Of a stretch of DNA of 64,000 bases, positions 7,770-19,197 are shown piece after piece. This DNA is from Nocardioides sp. (lineage in GTDB: Bacteria; Actinomycetota; Actinomycetes; Propionibacteriales; Nocardioidaceae). The notes beneath the pieces are model-generated. The model saw nothing but the letters and a program-made list of their open reading frames with translations, was not told the DNA's origin and searched no databases. The stretch's first letter is position 1. The number at the start of each line of letters is the position of its first letter. Both the position numbers and the translations under genes were made by a program. The DNA is taken from positions 186,001-250,000 of the forward strand of contig NZ_JASEEQ010000002.1 in NCBI RefSeq assembly GCF_030019515.1. The letters are read 5' to 3'.

Positions 7770-9233
7770 TCAGCCCCGGCGGTACGCCGGCGCCACCTGG
7801 TTGATCGCGTCACCCATCCGGTGGATCCGCAGCGCGTTGGTCGAGCCGGGGATGCCCGGAGGCGCACCCGCGATGATGACGACGAGGTCGCCCTCGCGGA
7901 CCCGGCCGATCCGGAGCAGCTGGTCGTCGACCTGGCGGACCATCTCGTCGGTGTGCTCGACGGGTGTGGTCAGGAACGTCTCGATGCCCCAGGTCAGCGC
8001 GAGCTGCGAGCGCACCACCCCGACCGGCGTGAACGCGAGGATCGGGATCGGACCGCGCAGGCGCGACATCCGGCGCGCGGAGTCGCCGCTCTGGGTGAAC
8101 GCGACGACGTACTTCGCCCCCACCCGCTCGGCGACCTCCTCGGCCGCCTTGGCGATCACGCCGCCGCGGGTGTGCGGGTCCCAGTCGATCTCCGCGAGCG
8201 CGGCGCGGCCCGACGGCTGCGCAAGGGCGTGCGCCTCGGTCGCCGCGATGATCCGCGCCATCGTCTCCACGGTGTGGACGGGGTACTCCCCCACGCTCGT
8301 CTCACCGGACAGCATCACCGCGTCCGCGCCGTCGAGGACGGCGTTCGCGACGTCGGAGGCCTCGGCGCGCGTCGGCGCCGGGTTGCCGATCATCGACTCG
8401 AGCATCTGGGTCGCGACGATGACCGGCTTGGCGTTGAGACGGGCCTTCTCGACGATCCGCTTCTGCAGGAACGGGACGTCCTCGAGCGGACACTCCACCC
8501 CGAGATCGCCGCGGGCGACCATGAAGCCGTCGAACGCCGCGATCACCTCGTCGAGGTTCTCGATGGCCTGCGGCTTCTCGATCTTCGCGATCACCGGGAG
8601 GTGCACGCCCTCCTCGTCCATGATCTGGCGGACGTCCTCGACGTCCTTGGCGTCGCGCACGAAGCTCAGCGCGATGAAGTCGACCGTGAGGTGCAGCGCG
8701 AAGCGCAGGTCCTCGATGTCCTTCTCCGACAGCGCGGGGACGGACACGGCGACGCCGGGCAGGTTGATGCCCTTGTTGTCGCTGACCTTGCCGCCGACGA
8801 GCACCTCGGTGTGCACGTCCGGCCCGTCGACCCGGGTGACCCGCAGCCGCACCTTGCCGTCGTCGATGAGGATCGGGTCGCCGACGTTCACGTCACCGGG
8901 CAGGCCCTTGTACGTCGTCCCGCACTCGCGGTCGTCCCCGGGCACGTCGCGGGTGGTGATCGTCCACTCCTGGCCGCGGCGCAGCTCGACCGGCCCGTTC
9001 GCGAAGCGCTCGAGCCGGATCTTGGGGCCCTGGAGGTCGGCGAAGATGCCGACGCCGTGGCCGCTCGCGTCCGAGGCCTCGCGCACGAGGCGGTACGCCG
9101 CCGCGTGGTCCTCGTGCGAGCCGTGGCTCATGTTCAGGCGGGCGACGTCCATGCCGGCGTACACCAGCTCACGGATCCGTCGGGGGTTCGCCACCGCGGG
9201 GCCCAGGGTGCACACGATCTTCGCTCTACGCAC
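7770..9233 (-). CDS. pyk: Pyruvate kinase
   Basis: Cytosolic glycolytic enzyme converting phosphoenolpyruvate and ADP to pyruvate and ATP. The GTG at 9233 gives MRRAKIVCTLGPAV, the usual actinobacterial N-terminus, with GGTAGGGT about 8 bases upstream; a GTG at 9242 is also possible. The product is 487 residues, normal for the family. Seen in order are ARLNMSHGSHEDH, the B-domain start DLQGPKIRLE, the catalytic-lysine region VIAKIEKPQAIENLDEVI, MVARGDLGVECPLEDVP and the Mg/K-binding DAVMLSGETSVGEYP. The C-terminal domain begins about residue 350. It is monocistronic or leads gltB/gltD-independent transcription, as the gap before it on the minus strand is about 100 bases. Confidence 0.96.
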   Translation of the reverse strand: MRRAKIVCTLGPAVANPRRIRELVYAGMDVARLNMSHGSHEDHAAAYRLVREASDASGHGVGIFADLQGPKIRLERFANGPVELRRGQEWTITTRDVPGDDRECGTTYKGLPGDVNVGDPILIDDGKVRLRVTRVDGPDVHTEVLVGGKVSDNKGINLPGVAVSVPALSEKDIEDLRFALHLTVDFIALSFVRDAKDVEDVRQIMDEEGVHLPVIAKIEKPQAIENLDEVIAAFDGFMVARGDLGVECPLEDVPFLQKRIVEKARLNAKPVIVATQMLESMIGNPAPTRAEASDVANAVLDGADAVMLSGETSVGEYPVHTVETMARIIAATEAHALAQPSGRAALAEIDWDPHTRGGVIAKAAEEVAERVGAKYVVAFTQSGDSARRMSRLRGPIPILAFTPVGVVRSQLALTWGIETFLTTPVEHTDEMVRQVDDQLLRIGRVREGDLVVIIAGAPPGIPGSTNALRIHRMGDAINQVAPAYRRG

Positions 9234-9334
9234 GTGCTTCACCCTACCGCGACTTTGATCGTTCCAAGACCTAACTTCCCGGTAACCTGCGAGGTCGGGG
9301 CCAGAACGTGCCATTGGTCCCGGCCGTCAGGTCC

Positions 9335-10831
9335 TCAGACCACCAGCGGGCGCTCGGTCGGCGGGATCGGCGCGGGCAGCGTCGTGGAGCCGGTCAGGTA
9401 GGTGTCCACCGCGGCGGCAGCGGCACGGCCCTCGGCGATCGCCCAGACGATCAGGGACTGGCCGCGCCCGGCGTCGCCGGCGACGAAGACGCCGTCGACC
9501 GAGGACATGTACCGCGCGTCGCGAGCCACGTTCCCCCGCTCGTCCAGGTCCACGGCGAGCTGCTCGACCAGGCCCGCCTGCTGCGGCCCGGTGAAGCCCA
9601 TCGCGAGCAGCACCAGGTCGGCCGGGATCTCGCGCACGGAGCCCTCGACCTCGACCAGCCGGCCCTCCTCGCCGGGCACCGTCGAGGGGGCGACGTCGAC
9701 CAGCCGCAGGGCACGGACGTTGCCGTCCGCGTCGCCGAGGAACTCCTGGGTGGAGACGGCGTAGACCCGGCTGCCGAGCTCGGTCTCGGTCGCCTCCTCG
9801 TGGGCCGAGGAGATCCGGAAGACCATCGGGTAGGTGGGCCACGGCTGTCCGGCCGGCCGCACCCCGGGCGGCTCCGGCAGGATCTCCAGCTGGGTGATCG
9901 ACGCGGCACCCTGACGGGTGGAGGTGCCGAGGCAGTCCGCCCCGGTGTCGCCGCCGCCGATGATGACGACGTGCTTGCCGGCCGCGGTGATCTGGCCGTC
10001 GACCTCCTCACCGAGAGCGACCCGGTTGGCCTGCGGGAGGAACTCCATCGCCTGGTGGATCCCCCCGAGCTCGCGGCCGGGGGCCGACAGGTCGCGCGCC
10101 TCGGTGGAGCCGATGGCGAGCACGACGGCGTCGTACCGGTCGACCAGTGCTGGTCCGTCGAGGTCGGAACCACAATCGACGCCGGCCCGAAACACGGTTC
10201 CTTCCCTCCGCATCTGCTCGAGGCGCTTGTCGAGGTGCTGCTTCTCCATCTTGAACTCGGGGATGCCGTAGCGCAGCAGCCCGCCGATCCTGTCGGCGCG
10301 CTCGTAGACGGCCACGGTGTGGCCGGCACGGGTCAGCTGCTGGGCGGCGGCCAGGCCGGCGGGGCCGGAGCCCACCACCGCGACCGTGCGGCCGGAGAGC
10401 CACTCCGGCGGCTGGGGACGCACGAAGCCGGAGTCCCACGCCTTGTCGATGATCGCGACCTCGACGTTCTTGATCGTCACCGGGTCCTGGTTGATGCCGA
10501 GCACGCAGGCGGTCTCGCAGGGCGCCGGGCAGAGCCGGCCGGTGAAGTCGGGGAAGTTGTTGGTCGCGTGCAGGCGCTCGATGGCGCCCTCCCAGTCATC
10601 ACGCCAGACCAGGTCGTTCCACTCGGGGATGATGTTCCCCAGCGGGCAGCCCTGGTGGCAGAACGGGATGCCGCAGTCCATGCAGCGCCCGGCCTGCTCG
10701 GTGATGATCGGGAGCAGCGCCCGCCCGGCGGAGCCCGGGTAGACCTCGTTCCAGTCCTGGATCCGCTCCTCGACCGGGCGCCGCTCGGCGACCTCCCGGC
10801 CGTTCTTGAGGAAGCCTCTGGGGTCAGCCAT
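9335..10831 (-). CDS. gltD: Glutamate synthase small subunit
   Basis: Beta subunit of NADPH-dependent glutamate synthase, passing electrons from NADPH through FAD and iron-sulphur clusters to GltB. The N-terminal ferredoxin-like domain has [17 protein letters not shown] and [15 protein letters not shown], which hold the 4Fe-4S cysteines. The FAD site is [17 protein letters not shown] and the NADPH site [17 protein letters not shown]. Near the C-terminus, [18 protein letters not shown] is the second FAD contact. The 498-residue length is normal. Its start overlaps the end of gltB by 8 bases, so the subunits are coupled and probably made in equal amounts. Confidence 0.96.
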   Translation of the reverse strand: MADPRGFLKNGREVAERRPVEERIQDWNEVYPGSAGRALLPIITEQAGRCMDCGIPFCHQGCPLGNIIPEWNDLVWRDDWEGAIERLHATNNFPDFTGRLCPAPCETACVLGINQDPVTIKNVEVAIIDKAWDSGFVRPQPPEWLSGRTVAVVGSGPAGLAAAQQLTRAGHTVAVYERADRIGGLLRYGIPEFKMEKQHLDKRLEQMRREGTVFRAGVDCGSDLDGPALVDRYDAVVLAIGSTEARDLSAPGRELGGIHQAMEFLPQANRVALGEEVDGQITAAGKHVVIIGGGDTGADCLGTSTRQGAASITQLEILPEPPGVRPAGQPWPTYPMVFRISSAHEEATETELGSRVYAVSTQEFLGDADGNVRALRLVDVAPSTVPGEEGRLVEVEGSVREIPADLVLLAMGFTGPQQAGLVEQLAVDLDERGNVARDARYMSSVDGVFVAGDAGRGQSLIVWAIAEGRAAAAAVDTYLTGSTTLPAPIPPTERPLVV

Positions 10832-13800
10832 GCAAAGCCTCCATCATCGCGTGGGCGGTCTCGTTCTCGTCCAGGCCGTCGGCCTCGGCCTTGGCCCTGG
10901 CCTCGAGCGACTTGCGGTAGTCGGTGGGCACGATCTCGGTGAACCGGGTCAGCGCGGTCTCCCAGTCGGCGAGCAGCTCCTCGGCGACGGTGGAGCCCGT
11001 CTCCTCGAGGTGCGTGCGCACCAGCTGCTCCAGCTCGGCCGCGGCATCGCCGCCGACCGGCCCGAGCTCGACCAGCTCCGGGTTCACCCGGCCCGGCGCC
11101 AGGTCGAGGACCCAGGCCACGCCGCCGGACATGCCGGCCGCGAAGTTGCGCCCGGTCCGGCCCAGGACGGCCACCCGGCCACCGGTCATGTACTCGCAGC
11201 CGTGGTCGCCGACGCCCTCGGTGACGACCCACGCGCCGGAGTTGCGCACGCAGCACCGCTCACCGACGCCGCCCCGGATGAAGATCTCACCGGAGGTCGC
11301 GCCGTACCCGATCACGTTGCCGGCGATGATCTGCTCGTTCGCGGCGAACGTCGCCGCCCGGTCGGGGCGCACCACGATCCGGCCGCCGGACAGGCCCTTG
11401 CCGACGTAGTCGTTGGCATCGCCCTCCAGGCGCAGGGTGATCCCCTTCGGGACGAAGGCCCCGAAGGACTGCCCCGCCGAGCCGACGAAGGTCAGGTCGA
11501 TGGTGCCGTCGGGCAGCCCGGCGCCGGCGTACCGCTTGGTGACCTCGTGGCCCAGGATCGTGCCGACCGTGCGGTTGACGTTGCGGATCGCGACCTGCGC
11601 GCGCACCGGCTCGCCGGACTCCAGCGCCGGCTGCGCCAGCGCCAGCAGCTCGGTGACGTCCAGCGACCTCTCCAGGCCGTGGTCCTGCTGCTTGGTGCAG
11701 TACAGGTCCTGGTCGGGGAAGGCGGAGCGGTCCGGCTGGTGCAGGATCGGGGTGAGGTCGAGCCCCGAGGCCTTCCAATGGTCGACTGCGCCGGCCACGT
11801 CGAGCGAGCCGACCTGGCCGATCGCCTCGTCGAGGCTGCGGAACCCCAGCTCGGCCAGCAGCTCGCGGACCTCCTCGGCGATGTACTCGAAGAAGTTCAC
11901 GACGTACTCGGCCTTGCCGCTGAACCGATCCCGGAGGACCGGGTTCTGGGTCGCGACGCCGACCGGGCAGGTGTCCAGGTGGCAGACCCGCATCATGATG
12001 CAGCCCGAGACGACCAGCGGCGCCGAGGCGAAGCCGTACTCCTCGGCGCCGAGGAGCGCCGCGACGACGACGTCGCGGCCGGTCTTGAGCTGCCCGTCCG
12101 TCTGCACGACGATGCGGTCGCGGAGCCCGTTGAGCAGCAGCGTCTGCTGGGTCTCGGCCAGGCCGAGCTCCCAGGGTCCGCCCGCGTGCTTGAGTGAGGT
12201 GAGCGGCGCGGCACCGGTGCCGCCGTCGTGGCCGGAGATGAGCACCACGTCGGCGTGCGCCTTCGACACGCCGGCCGCGACCGTGCCGACGCCGACCTCG
12301 GAGACCAGCTTCACGTGGACGCGGGCCTGCGGGTTGGCGTTCTTGAGGTCGTGGATCAGCTGGGCCAGGTCCTCGATGGAGTAGATGTCGTGGTGCGGCG
12401 GCGGGCTGATCAGGCCCACGCCCGGCGTGGAGTGCCGGGTCTTGGCGACCCACGGATACACCTTGTTGCCGGGCAGCTGGCCGCCCTCGCCGGGCTTCGC
12501 GCCCTGCGCCATCTTGATCTGGATGTCGTCGGAGTTCGTGAGGTACTCCGCGGTCACGCCGAAGCGGCCCGACGCGACCTGCTTGATCGCGCTGCGGCGC
12601 TCGGGGTCGTAGAGGCGTTCGGGGTCCTCGCCGCCCTCACCGGTGTTGGACTTCGCGCCCAGCCGGTTCATCGCGATCGCGAGGGTCTCGTGCGCCTCCT
12701 GCGAGATCGAGCCGTAGGACATGGCGCCGGTCGAGAACCGCTTGACGATCGACGAGACGGACTCGACCTCGTCGATCGGGATCGGCCGGCGACCGGCCTC
12801 CTCGGCGCTCCTGAAGCGGAACAGCCCGCGCAGCGTCATCAGCCGCTTCGACTGCTCGTCGACGCGGGCGGAGTACTGCTTGAAGACGTCGTAGCGGCCG
12901 GTTCGCGTCGAGTGCTGCAGCCGGAAGACCGACTCGGGGTCGAAGAGGTGCGGCTCACCCTCGCGCCGCCACTGATACTCGCCGCCGATCTCCAGCTCCC
13001 GGTGCGCGGGCGCGATGCCGCCGCGAGGGTACGCCGTGGCGTGCCGTCGCGCCACCTCCTCCGCGATCGTGTCGAGCTCGATGCCACCGAGCTTGGAGAC
13101 GGTGCCGGTGAAGTACCTGTCGACCACGGCCTGGGACAGGCCGATCACCTCGAAGATCTGGGCGCCGGTGTAGGAGGCGACCGTGGAGACGCCCATCTTC
13201 GACATCACCTTGAGCACGCCCTTGCCGAGCGCCTTGACCAGGTTGGCCACCGCCAGCTCCTGGTCGACCTTGACGTAGTAGCCCTCGCGGGCGAGGTCCT
13301 CCACGGACTCCATGGCCAGGTACGGGTTCACCGCGGCCGCGCCGTACCCGACGAGCAGGGCGACGTGGTGGACCTCGCGGACGTCGCCGGCCTCGACCAG
13401 GAGGCCCACCTGGGTGCGGGTCTTCTCGCGCACCAGGTGGTGGTGCACGGCGCCGGTGAGCAGCAGCGACGGGATCGGCGCCAGCTCGGCGGTCGAGTGC
13501 CGGTCGGACAGCACGATGATGCGAGCGCCGTCGGCGATCGCCGCCGACACCTCCTGGCAGATCTCGTCGATCCGCTGCGCCATCGCGGCACCGCCGCCCT
13601 CGACGGGGTAGAGACCACGAGCGACGTGGGTGATGAAGCCCGGCATGTCGCCGTCGCGGTTGATGTGCCGGATCTTGGCCAGGTCGTCGTTGGAGATCAC
13701 CGGGAACGGCAGCTGCACCATCCGGCAGGACGCCGGCGCGGGCTGGAGCAGGTTGGACTCCGGGCCGATGGTGCCGGCGAGGGAGGTGACGAGCTCCTCG

Positions 13801-15383
13801 CGGATCGCGTCCAGCGGCGGGTTGGTGACCTGGGCGAACAGCTGGCTGAAGTAGTCGAACAGCAGCCGCGGCTTCGCGCTCAGCGCCGCGATCGGGGTGT
13901 CGGTGCCCATCGAGCCCAGGGGCTCTCCCCCGGTGTTCGCCATCGGGGTGAGCAGGACCCGCAGCTCCTCCTCGGTGTAGCCGAACACCTGCTGGCGCCG
14001 GGTCACCGAGGCGTGGGTGTGCACGACGTGCTCGCGCTCGGGGACGTCGTCGAGGTGGATGAGGCCGGCGTGCAGCCACTCGTCGTAGGGGTGCTCGGCC
14101 GCGAGCTCGGCCTTGACCTCCTCGTCCTCGATGATCCGGTGCTCGTCGGTGTCGACGAGGAACATCCGGCCGGGCTGGAGGCGGCCCTTGCGGACGACCT
14201 TGGCCGGGTCGAGGTCGAGCACGCCGACCTCGGAGGCGAGCACCACCAGGCCGTCGTCGGTCACCCAGTAGCGCGACGGCCTCAGCCCGTTGCGGTCGAG
14301 GACCGCGCCGATCTGCGAGCCGTCGGTGAACACCACGCACGCGGGCCCGTCCCAGGGCTCCATCAGCGCGGAGTGGAACTCGTAGAAGGCCCGGCGCTTG
14401 TCGTCCATCTCGGCGTGGTTCTCCCACGCCTCCGGGATCATCATCAGCACCGAGTGCGGCAGCGAGCGGCCGCCCATGTGCAGGAGCTCGAGGACCTCGT
14501 CGAAGGACGCCGAGTCCGACGCGCCCGGGGTGCAGACGGGGTAGAGCCGCTCCAGGTCGCCCGGGATGACGTCGGAGGCCAGCAGCGCCTCGCGGGCGCG
14601 CATCCAGTTGCGGTTGCCCATCACCGTGTTGATCTCGCCGTTGTGGGCGATGAACCGGAACGGGTGCGACAGCGGCCAGCTCGGGAAGGTGTTGGTCGAG
14701 AACCGGGAGTGGACCACGGCCATCGCGGAGGTCATCCGCTCGTCGCGCAGGTCGGGGTAGACCTCGTCGAGCTGGACGGGGGTCAGCATGCCCTTGTAGA
14801 TCAGCGTGCGCGAGGAAAGCGAGGGGAAGTACGCGTCGGTCTCGTGCTCGGCGCGCTTGCGCAGGCAGAACGCCAGGCGCTCCAGCGCCATCCCGGTGAC
14901 CCGGGTTCCGGCGCCGGCGACGAAGAGCTGGGCGAACGACGGCATCACCGCGCGAGCGGTACTGCCCAGGGAGGCGGGGTCGACGGGGACCTCGCGCCAG
15001 CCGAGGACGGTCAGGCCCTCCTCAGCCGCGATCTCCTCGATCCGCTGGCGGGTCTTCGCCGCCTGCTCGGCCTCGGCGGGCAGGAACGCCGTGCCGACGG
15101 CGTACGCGTGCGGGGCGGGCAGCTCGAACCCGAGCTGCGCGGTGACCACGCGCAGGAACGCGTCGGGGACCTGGATCAGGATGCCCGCGCCGTCGCCGGA
15201 GTTGACCTCCGCGCCTGCCGCCCCGCGGTGGTCGAGGTTCAGCAGGGCCTGGATGGCCTGCTCGATGATCTCGTGGCTGGCGACGCCGGTCAGGGTCGCG
15301 ACGAACGCCACGCCGCACGCGTCGTGCTCGTGGCGAGGGTCGTAGAGGCCCTGGGGCGGCGGGAATGCGTGCGAGTAGGGCAC
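10824..15383 (-). CDS. gltB: Glutamate synthase large subunit
   Basis: Alpha subunit of glutamate synthase, which makes two glutamates from glutamine and 2-oxoglutarate. The start is a GTG at 15383 with GGGAG about 9 bases upstream. A 22-residue propeptide precedes Cys23 in EHDACGVAF, the N-terminal nucleophile of the class II amidotransferase domain (about 23-430). The FMN-binding synthase domain (about 830-1200) has [16 protein letters not shown], and the 3Fe-4S cysteines are in [17 protein letters not shown]-terminal Gly-rich beta-helix ([29 protein letters not shown]) follows. Length 1519 is typical. The leader upstream contains a short hairpin. Confidence 0.97.
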   Translation of the reverse strand: MPYSHAFPPPQGLYDPRHEHDACGVAFVATLTGVASHEIIEQAIQALLNLDHRGAAGAEVNSGDGAGILIQVPDAFLRVVTAQLGFELPAPHAYAVGTAFLPAEAEQAAKTRQRIEEIAAEEGLTVLGWREVPVDPASLGSTARAVMPSFAQLFVAGAGTRVTGMALERLAFCLRKRAEHETDAYFPSLSSRTLIYKGMLTPVQLDEVYPDLRDERMTSAMAVVHSRFSTNTFPSWPLSHPFRFIAHNGEINTVMGNRNWMRAREALLASDVIPGDLERLYPVCTPGASDSASFDEVLELLHMGGRSLPHSVLMMIPEAWENHAEMDDKRRAFYEFHSALMEPWDGPACVVFTDGSQIGAVLDRNGLRPSRYWVTDDGLVVLASEVGVLDLDPAKVVRKGRLQPGRMFLVDTDEHRIIEDEEVKAELAAEHPYDEWLHAGLIHLDDVPEREHVVHTHASVTRRQQVFGYTEEELRVLLTPMANTGGEPLGSMGTDTPIAALSAKPRLLFDYFSQLFAQVTNPPLDAIREELVTSLAGTIGPESNLLQPAPASCRMVQLPFPVISNDDLAKIRHINRDGDMPGFITHVARGLYPVEGGGAAMAQRIDEICQEVSAAIADGARIIVLSDRHSTAELAPIPSLLLTGAVHHHLVREKTRTQVGLLVEAGDVREVHHVALLVGYGAAAVNPYLAMESVEDLAREGYYVKVDQELAVANLVKALGKGVLKVMSKMGVSTVASYTGAQIFEVIGLSQAVVDRYFTGTVSKLGGIELDTIAEEVARRHATAYPRGGIAPAHRELEIGGEYQWRREGEPHLFDPESVFRLQHSTRTGRYDVFKQYSARVDEQSKRLMTLRGLFRFRSAEEAGRRPIPIDEVESVSSIVKRFSTGAMSYGSISQEAHETLAIAMNRLGAKSNTGEGGEDPERLYDPERRSAIKQVASGRFGVTAEYLTNSDDIQIKMAQGAKPGEGGQLPGNKVYPWVAKTRHSTPGVGLISPPPHHDIYSIEDLAQLIHDLKNANPQARVHVKLVSEVGVGTVAAGVSKAHADVVLISGHDGGTGAAPLTSLKHAGGPWELGLAETQQTLLLNGLRDRIVVQTDGQLKTGRDVVVAALLGAEEYGFASAPLVVSGCIMMRVCHLDTCPVGVATQNPVLRDRFSGKAEYVVNFFEYIAEEVRELLAELGFRSLDEAIGQVGSLDVAGAVDHWKASGLDLTPILHQPDRSAFPDQDLYCTKQQDHGLERSLDVTELLALAQPALESGEPVRAQVAIRNVNRTVGTILGHEVTKRYAGAGLPDGTIDLTFVGSAGQSFGAFVPKGITLRLEGDANDYVGKGLSGGRIVVRPDRAATFAANEQIIAGNVIGYGATSGEIFIRGGVGERCCVRNSGAWVVTEGVGDHGCEYMTGGRVAVLGRTGRNFAAGMSGGVAWVLDLAPGRVNPELVELGPVGGDAAAELEQLVRTHLEETGSTVAEELLADWETALTRFTEIVPTDYRKSLEARAKAEADGLDENETAHAMMEALHG

Positions 15384-15421
15384 CGGGCATTCTCCCGTCG
15401 TCTGGTCAAGCAGTGCAGTGG

Positions 15422-15440
15422 TGGCCGGGAGAACCGGCCA
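15422..15440 (-). promoter_or_regulatory. Hairpin in the gltB leader / lgt 3' region
   Basis: TGGCCGG-GAGAA-CCGGCCA forms a perfect 7-bp stem 39 bases upstream of the gltB start and 51 bases after the lgt stop. It might be a weak terminator of the trp-lgt transcript or part of the gltB leader. No T-run follows. Confidence 0.4.
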
Positions 15441-15490
15441 GGTGCAGGGGACGACATTGGCCCTAGCGGAGGTGACAGGTTAGCACCCGG

Positions 15491-16459
15491 TCACCCGGGC
15501 GGTTCTCCATCCTGGCGGGCGCGGACGCCCCCGTCCGAGGAGGGTACGTCCCCGGAGTCCTCGTCCGACCCCCGATCCGCGTGCGCGGCGTCGTAGACCT
15601 GCTCCTCGCGGCCCGGCCGCAACCGGCTGCTGACCACGAAGCAGGCCGCGGCCACCACGAACAGCACGATCGAGGTCCACACGTTGAACCGCAGACCGCC
15701 GACGTCGGAGAGCTCGACGTCGTCGATGCGCAGCATCTCGATCCAACCGCGTCCCAGCGTGTAGGCCATGACGTAGAGCGCCAGCACCCGGCCGTGGCCC
15801 AGGCGGAACCGCCGGTCGGCCCAGATCACGAACCCGAACGCCCCGAGGTTCCACACGCACTCGTAGAGGAACGTGGGATGGAAGGTCGGGTCCTCGAGGT
15901 AGCCGAGCGGGCGGTGGTCGGCGTCGATCTCCAGGCCCCAGGGCAGGTCGGTCGGCTTGCCGAACAGCTCCTGGTTGAACCAGTTCCCCCAGCGCCCGAC
16001 GGCCTGGGCGATCAGGACGCCGGGGGCCATCGCGTCGAGCACCGGGAGCATCCGGATGCCCTTGCGGCGGGCACCGATGTAGACCCCGAGGGCGCCCAGG
16101 GCGATCGAGCCCCAGATCCCGAGGCCGCCGCGCCAGACGTAGAGCGCCTCGATCGGGTGCCGGCCGTCGCCGAAATAGAGGTCGTTGTCGGTGAGCACGT
16201 GGTAGATCCGGCCACCGACCAGCCCGAACGGCACCGCCCACAGCGCGAGGTCCTGGACGTCGCCGGCCCGGCCGCCCCGCGCGATCCAGCGCCGCTCGCC
16301 GATCCAGATCGCGGCGACGATGCCGGCGATGATCGCGAGCGCGTAGCCGCGGATCGGCACCGGGCCGAGGTACCACACGCCGGAGGACGGGCTCGGGATC
16401 GACAGCGCGCTCACCTGGGCGATCAGGGGGGCGATCAGGGGCGCGATCAGGGTGGTCAC
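15491..16459 (-). CDS. lgt: Prolipoprotein diacylglyceryl transferase
   Basis: Membrane enzyme that moves diacylglyceryl from phosphatidylglycerol to the lipobox cysteine of prolipoproteins, the first step in lipoprotein maturation (LspA, encoded near 42500, does the next). The GTG at 16459 is chosen: it overlaps the sco1 stop as GTGA and has GAGGAGG 7 bases upstream. The Lgt signature is visible as GRWGNWFNQELFG (about residue 150), with further conserved HPTFLYE and GRGWIEMLRID. The N-terminus contains LIAPLIAPLIAQ from a small tandem DNA repeat. The C-terminal 45 residues are charged, as in other actinobacteria. Length 322 fits. Confidence 0.95.
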   Translation of the reverse strand: MTTLIAPLIAPLIAQVSALSIPSPSSGVWYLGPVPIRGYALAIIAGIVAAIWIGERRWIARGGRAGDVQDLALWAVPFGLVGGRIYHVLTDNDLYFGDGRHPIEALYVWRGGLGIWGSIALGALGVYIGARRKGIRMLPVLDAMAPGVLIAQAVGRWGNWFNQELFGKPTDLPWGLEIDADHRPLGYLEDPTFHPTFLYECVWNLGAFGFVIWADRRFRLGHGRVLALYVMAYTLGRGWIEMLRIDDVELSDVGGLRFNVWTSIVLFVVAAACFVVSSRLRPGREEQVYDAAHADRGSDEDSGDVPSSDGGVRARQDGEPPG

Positions 16460-17118
16460 CGGTCCGCCTCCTCGGCGAGCAGCGTGTGCAGGTCCGCGGC
16501 CAGGTCGGCCGAGGAGGTGTCCTGGGTCCACAGCAGCGGCGAGGTGTCGTCGGCCGTGATCGCGGTGACCTGGCTGCTGTGGCTGTTCAGGTCGCGGCCA
16601 CCGCTGGGCAGTCGCTCGCCGTCGGCGACGTACACGGCGAGCGGCTTGCCGATCGCGGCGATCGTGTCGAGGTCCCCGGTCAGCCCGATGAAGGACGGGT
16701 CGAAGCGGTCGAGGTAGTCGCGCAGGTGCTGCTCGGTGTCGACCTTCGGGTCGGTGGTCACGAACACCACGTCGACGGAGCTGCGGTCGGCCTCGTCGAG
16801 CCGGGTCAGCGCGGACGCGACGTTGGCCATCACGACCTGGCAGATGTCCGGGCAGCTGGAGTAGCCGAAGAACACCAGCGTCACCGGCTTGTCGGTGTCC
16901 TTCGCCAGCGAGTACGGCTGGCCGTCGGTGTCCGTCAGCGGCGTGGCCGAGACGGGGTAGGGGTCGTGGGTCACGGCGGCGCGGTAGCCGCCGTCGCCCT
17001 CGGCCGTGCTGCTGGAGCAGCCGGCGACCAGCGCCCCGGCCAGCACCAGCCCGACGACCCTGCCGACGACCCTGCTGACGACCGGGCGGGCGGACGCTGC
17101 GGGGGGCCGCCTACGCAC
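16456..17118 (-). CDS. SCO1/SenC-family copper chaperone lipoprotein
   Basis: Extracytoplasmic lipoprotein of the SCO1/SenC/PrrC family, which loads copper into the CuA site of cytochrome c oxidase or acts as a thiol reductant. The signal peptide ends at LVAGC (Cys34). The thioredoxin-like domain (about 55-215) carries the copper-binding pair C89/C93 in SSCPDIC and a downstream His in RDLNSHSSQ, matching the CxxxC...H pattern. The start is a GTG at 17118, overlapping the trpA end by 8 bases; the stop overlaps lgt by 4. It appears to be translated as part of the trp-lgt operon, though its function has no direct link to tryptophan. Confidence 0.9.
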   Translation of the reverse strand: MRRRPPAASARPVVSRVVGRVVGLVLAGALVAGCSSSTAEGDGGYRAAVTHDPYPVSATPLTDTDGQPYSLAKDTDKPVTLVFFGYSSCPDICQVVMANVASALTRLDEADRSSVDVVFVTTDPKVDTEQHLRDYLDRFDPSFIGLTGDLDTIAAIGKPLAVYVADGERLPSGGRDLNSHSSQVTAITADDTSPLLWTQDTSSADLAADLHTLLAEEADR

Positions 17119-17935
17119 GCCGGACCCCGGCTGCCAGCTCCTCGGTCAGCGCCCGGAGCGCCCGCAGGCCGGCGGCCCGGTCGTCGGGGTGGTCGAGCAG
17201 CGTGCGCACGAACGCCGAGCCCACGATGACGCCGTCGGCGCCGATCCCGTCCTTGGCCGCCACCTCGGCGGCCTGGTCGCCGGTGCTGACCCCGACTCCC
17301 ACGCCGACGGGCAGGTCCGTGCCCGCCGCGGAGATCGCGGTCCTGGCACGTGCGACCAGCGGCCCGGCGAGGTCGCTGGTCGTCGCGCGGGCGCCGGTCA
17401 CGCCCATCACGGCGGTGGCGTACACGAAGCCGCGGCACGCCGCGGTGGTCATCGCGATCCGCTCGTCGGTCGAGGACGGCGCGACCAGGAACACCTTGTC
17501 CAGGTCGTGCGCGTCGGCCGCCGCGATCCACTCCGGCGCACTGTCGGGGGTCAGGTCGGGCGTGATCAGGCCCGCTCCCCCGGCGTTCGCGAGGTCGGCG
17601 GCGAACCGGGCGACGCCGTACCGCTCGACCGGGTTCCAGTAGGTCATCACGACGGTCGGGGTCCCGGTCGCCGCGACCGCCTCCACGGTGCGCAGCACGT
17701 CGGCGGTGCGCACCCCCCGGTCGAGGGCCTGCTGTGCGGCGGCCTGGATCGTCGGACCGTCCATCACGGGGTCGCTGTAGGGCAGCCCGACCTCGATCAC
17801 GTCGCAGCCTGCGTCGACCATCGCGAGCATCGCGTCGATGCCGCCGGCGACGTCCGGGAAGCCCGCGGGCAGGTAGCCGACGAGGGTCGCACGACCCTCG
17901 GCCCTCGCCCTCTCGAACGCGGTGCGCGTGCTCAT
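17111..17935 (-). CDS. trpA: Tryptophan synthase alpha subunit
   Basis: Cleaves indole-3-glycerol phosphate to indole and glyceraldehyde 3-phosphate and channels indole to TrpB. The TIM-barrel catalytic acids are E48 ([12 protein letters not shown]) and D59 (PVMDGPTIQ), corresponding to Glu49 and Asp60 of the Salmonella enzyme. Phosphate-binding glycines are in [11 protein letters not shown] and [10 protein letters not shown]. Length 274 is normal. The ATG overlaps the trpB stop as ATGA and the end overlaps sco1, so trpC-B-A-sco1-lgt reads as one coupled unit. Confidence 0.97.
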   Translation of the reverse strand: MSTRTAFERARAEGRATLVGYLPAGFPDVAGGIDAMLAMVDAGCDVIEVGLPYSDPVMDGPTIQAAAQQALDRGVRTADVLRTVEAVAATGTPTVVMTYWNPVERYGVARFAADLANAGGAGLITPDLTPDSAPEWIAAADAHDLDKVFLVAPSSTDERIAMTTAACRGFVYATAVMGVTGARATTSDLAGPLVARARTAISAAGTDLPVGVGVGVSTGDQAAEVAAKDGIGADGVIVGSAFVRTLLDHPDDRAAGLRALRALTEELAAGVRRA

Positions 17936-19197
17936 CCGATCGGCTCCTCGGCGTCCTGACCGTCGACCAGCCCGAAGTACTCGATCGCGGTGCCCATGTC
18001 CTTGTCGCCGCGTCCGCTCAGGTTGATCAGCACGGTCGCGTCGGGTCCCTGCTCGGCGGCCAGCCGCTCGGCGACCCGGAGGCCGCCCGCGACGGCGTGG
18101 GCGGACTCGATCGCCGGGATGATGCCCTCGGTGCGGCTGAGCAGGGCGAGGGCCGCCATCGCCTCGTCGTCGGTCACGGGGAGGTACGTCGCCCGCCCGG
18201 TCGCGGCGAGGTGCGCGTGCTGCGGGCCGACACCGGGGTAGTCCAGCCCGGCCGAGATCGAGTGCGACTCGAGGGTCTGGCCGTCCTCGTCCTGGAGGAC
18301 GTAGGTGCGCGCCCCGTGCAGGACGCCCCGCTCACCCGCGTGGATCGTGGCGGCGTGCCGGCCGGTCTCGAAGCCCTCGCCGCCGGCCTCGAACCCGTAG
18401 ATCGCCACGTCCGCGTCGTCGAGGAACGCCGTGAACAGGCCGATCGCGTTGGAGCCGCCGCCGACGCAGGCCGCGATCGCGTCGGGGAGCCGGCCGAACC
18501 GATCGAGGCACTGCGCGCGGGCCTCGTCACCGATCCCCCGGGTGAAGTCACGCACCATGCTGGGGAACGGGTGCGGGCCGGCCGCGGTGCCGAAGAGGTA
18601 CGCCGTGTGGTCGACGCTGGCCACCCAGTCGCGCAGCGCCTCGTTGATCGCATCCTTGAGCGTGGCGCTGCCGGAGTCGACCGGCACCACCGTGGCGCCG
18701 AGCAGGTTCATCCGGGCCACGTTCAGGGCCTGCCGCCGGGTGTCGACGGAGCCCATGTAGACGGTGCAGTCGAGACCGAAGTAGGCCGCCGCGGTGGCGC
18801 TCGCGACGCCGTGCTGGCCGGCACCGGTCTCGGCGATCACCCGGGTCTTGCCCATCCGCCGGGTGAGCAGGGCCTGGCCCAGCACGTTGCGGATCTTGTG
18901 CGCGCCGGTGTGGGCGAGGTCCTCGCGCTTGAGCAGGATCCGGGCGCCGACCTGGGCGCTGAGCCGCTCGGCGAGGTACAGCGGGCTCGGCAGGCCGGCG
19001 TACTCGCGCAGGATCGTGTCGAACTCCGCGACGAACTCCGGGTCGGCCATCGCGTCCTGCCAGGCGACGGTGAGCTCGTCCAGGGCGGCGACCAGGGCCT
19101 CGGGCATGAACCGGCCGCCGAAGCCCTCCTCGGGTCCGCCGAACCACCCGAGCGCGTCCGCGTCGTACGTCGTCGTCCTCTCGGGCCTGGTCGTCAT
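17932..19197 (-). CDS. trpB: Tryptophan synthase beta subunit
   Basis: PLP enzyme condensing indole with serine to tryptophan, in complex with TrpA. The PLP lysine is K101 in [17 protein letters not shown], and the phosphate-binding loop is [22 protein letters not shown] is the conserved catalytic-Glu region. The family usually has HTGAHKIN; here the residue after Ile is Arg followed by Asn. The N-terminal [17 protein letters not shown] is canonical, and the 421-residue length is normal. It overlaps trpC and trpA by four bases each. Confidence 0.97.
   Translation of the reverse strand: MTTRPERTTTYDADALGWFGGPEEGFGGRFMPEALVAALDELTVAWQDAMADPEFVAEFDTILREYAGLPSPLYLAERLSAQVGARILLKREDLAHTGAHKIRNVLGQALLTRRMGKTRVIAETGAGQHGVASATAAAYFGLDCTVYMGSVDTRRQALNVARMNLLGATVVPVDSGSATLKDAINEALRDWVASVDHTAYLFGTAAGPHPFPSMVRDFTRGIGDEARAQCLDRFGRLPDAIAACVGGGSNAIGLFTAFLDDADVAIYGFEAGGEGFETGRHAATIHAGERGVLHGARTYVLQDEDGQTLESHSISAGLDYPGVGPQHAHLAATGRATYLPVTDDEAMAALALLSRTEGIIPAIESAHAVAGGLRVAERLAAEQGPDATVLINLSGRGDKDMGTAIEYFGLVDGQDAEEPIG

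Noticed and set aside
12228..15596. A 1122-codon plus-strand open frame opposite gltB
   Set aside because: Its composition (Arg, Gly, Asp, Val, His) is typical of antisense frames in GC-rich genes. gltB on the minus strand is certain from its motifs.
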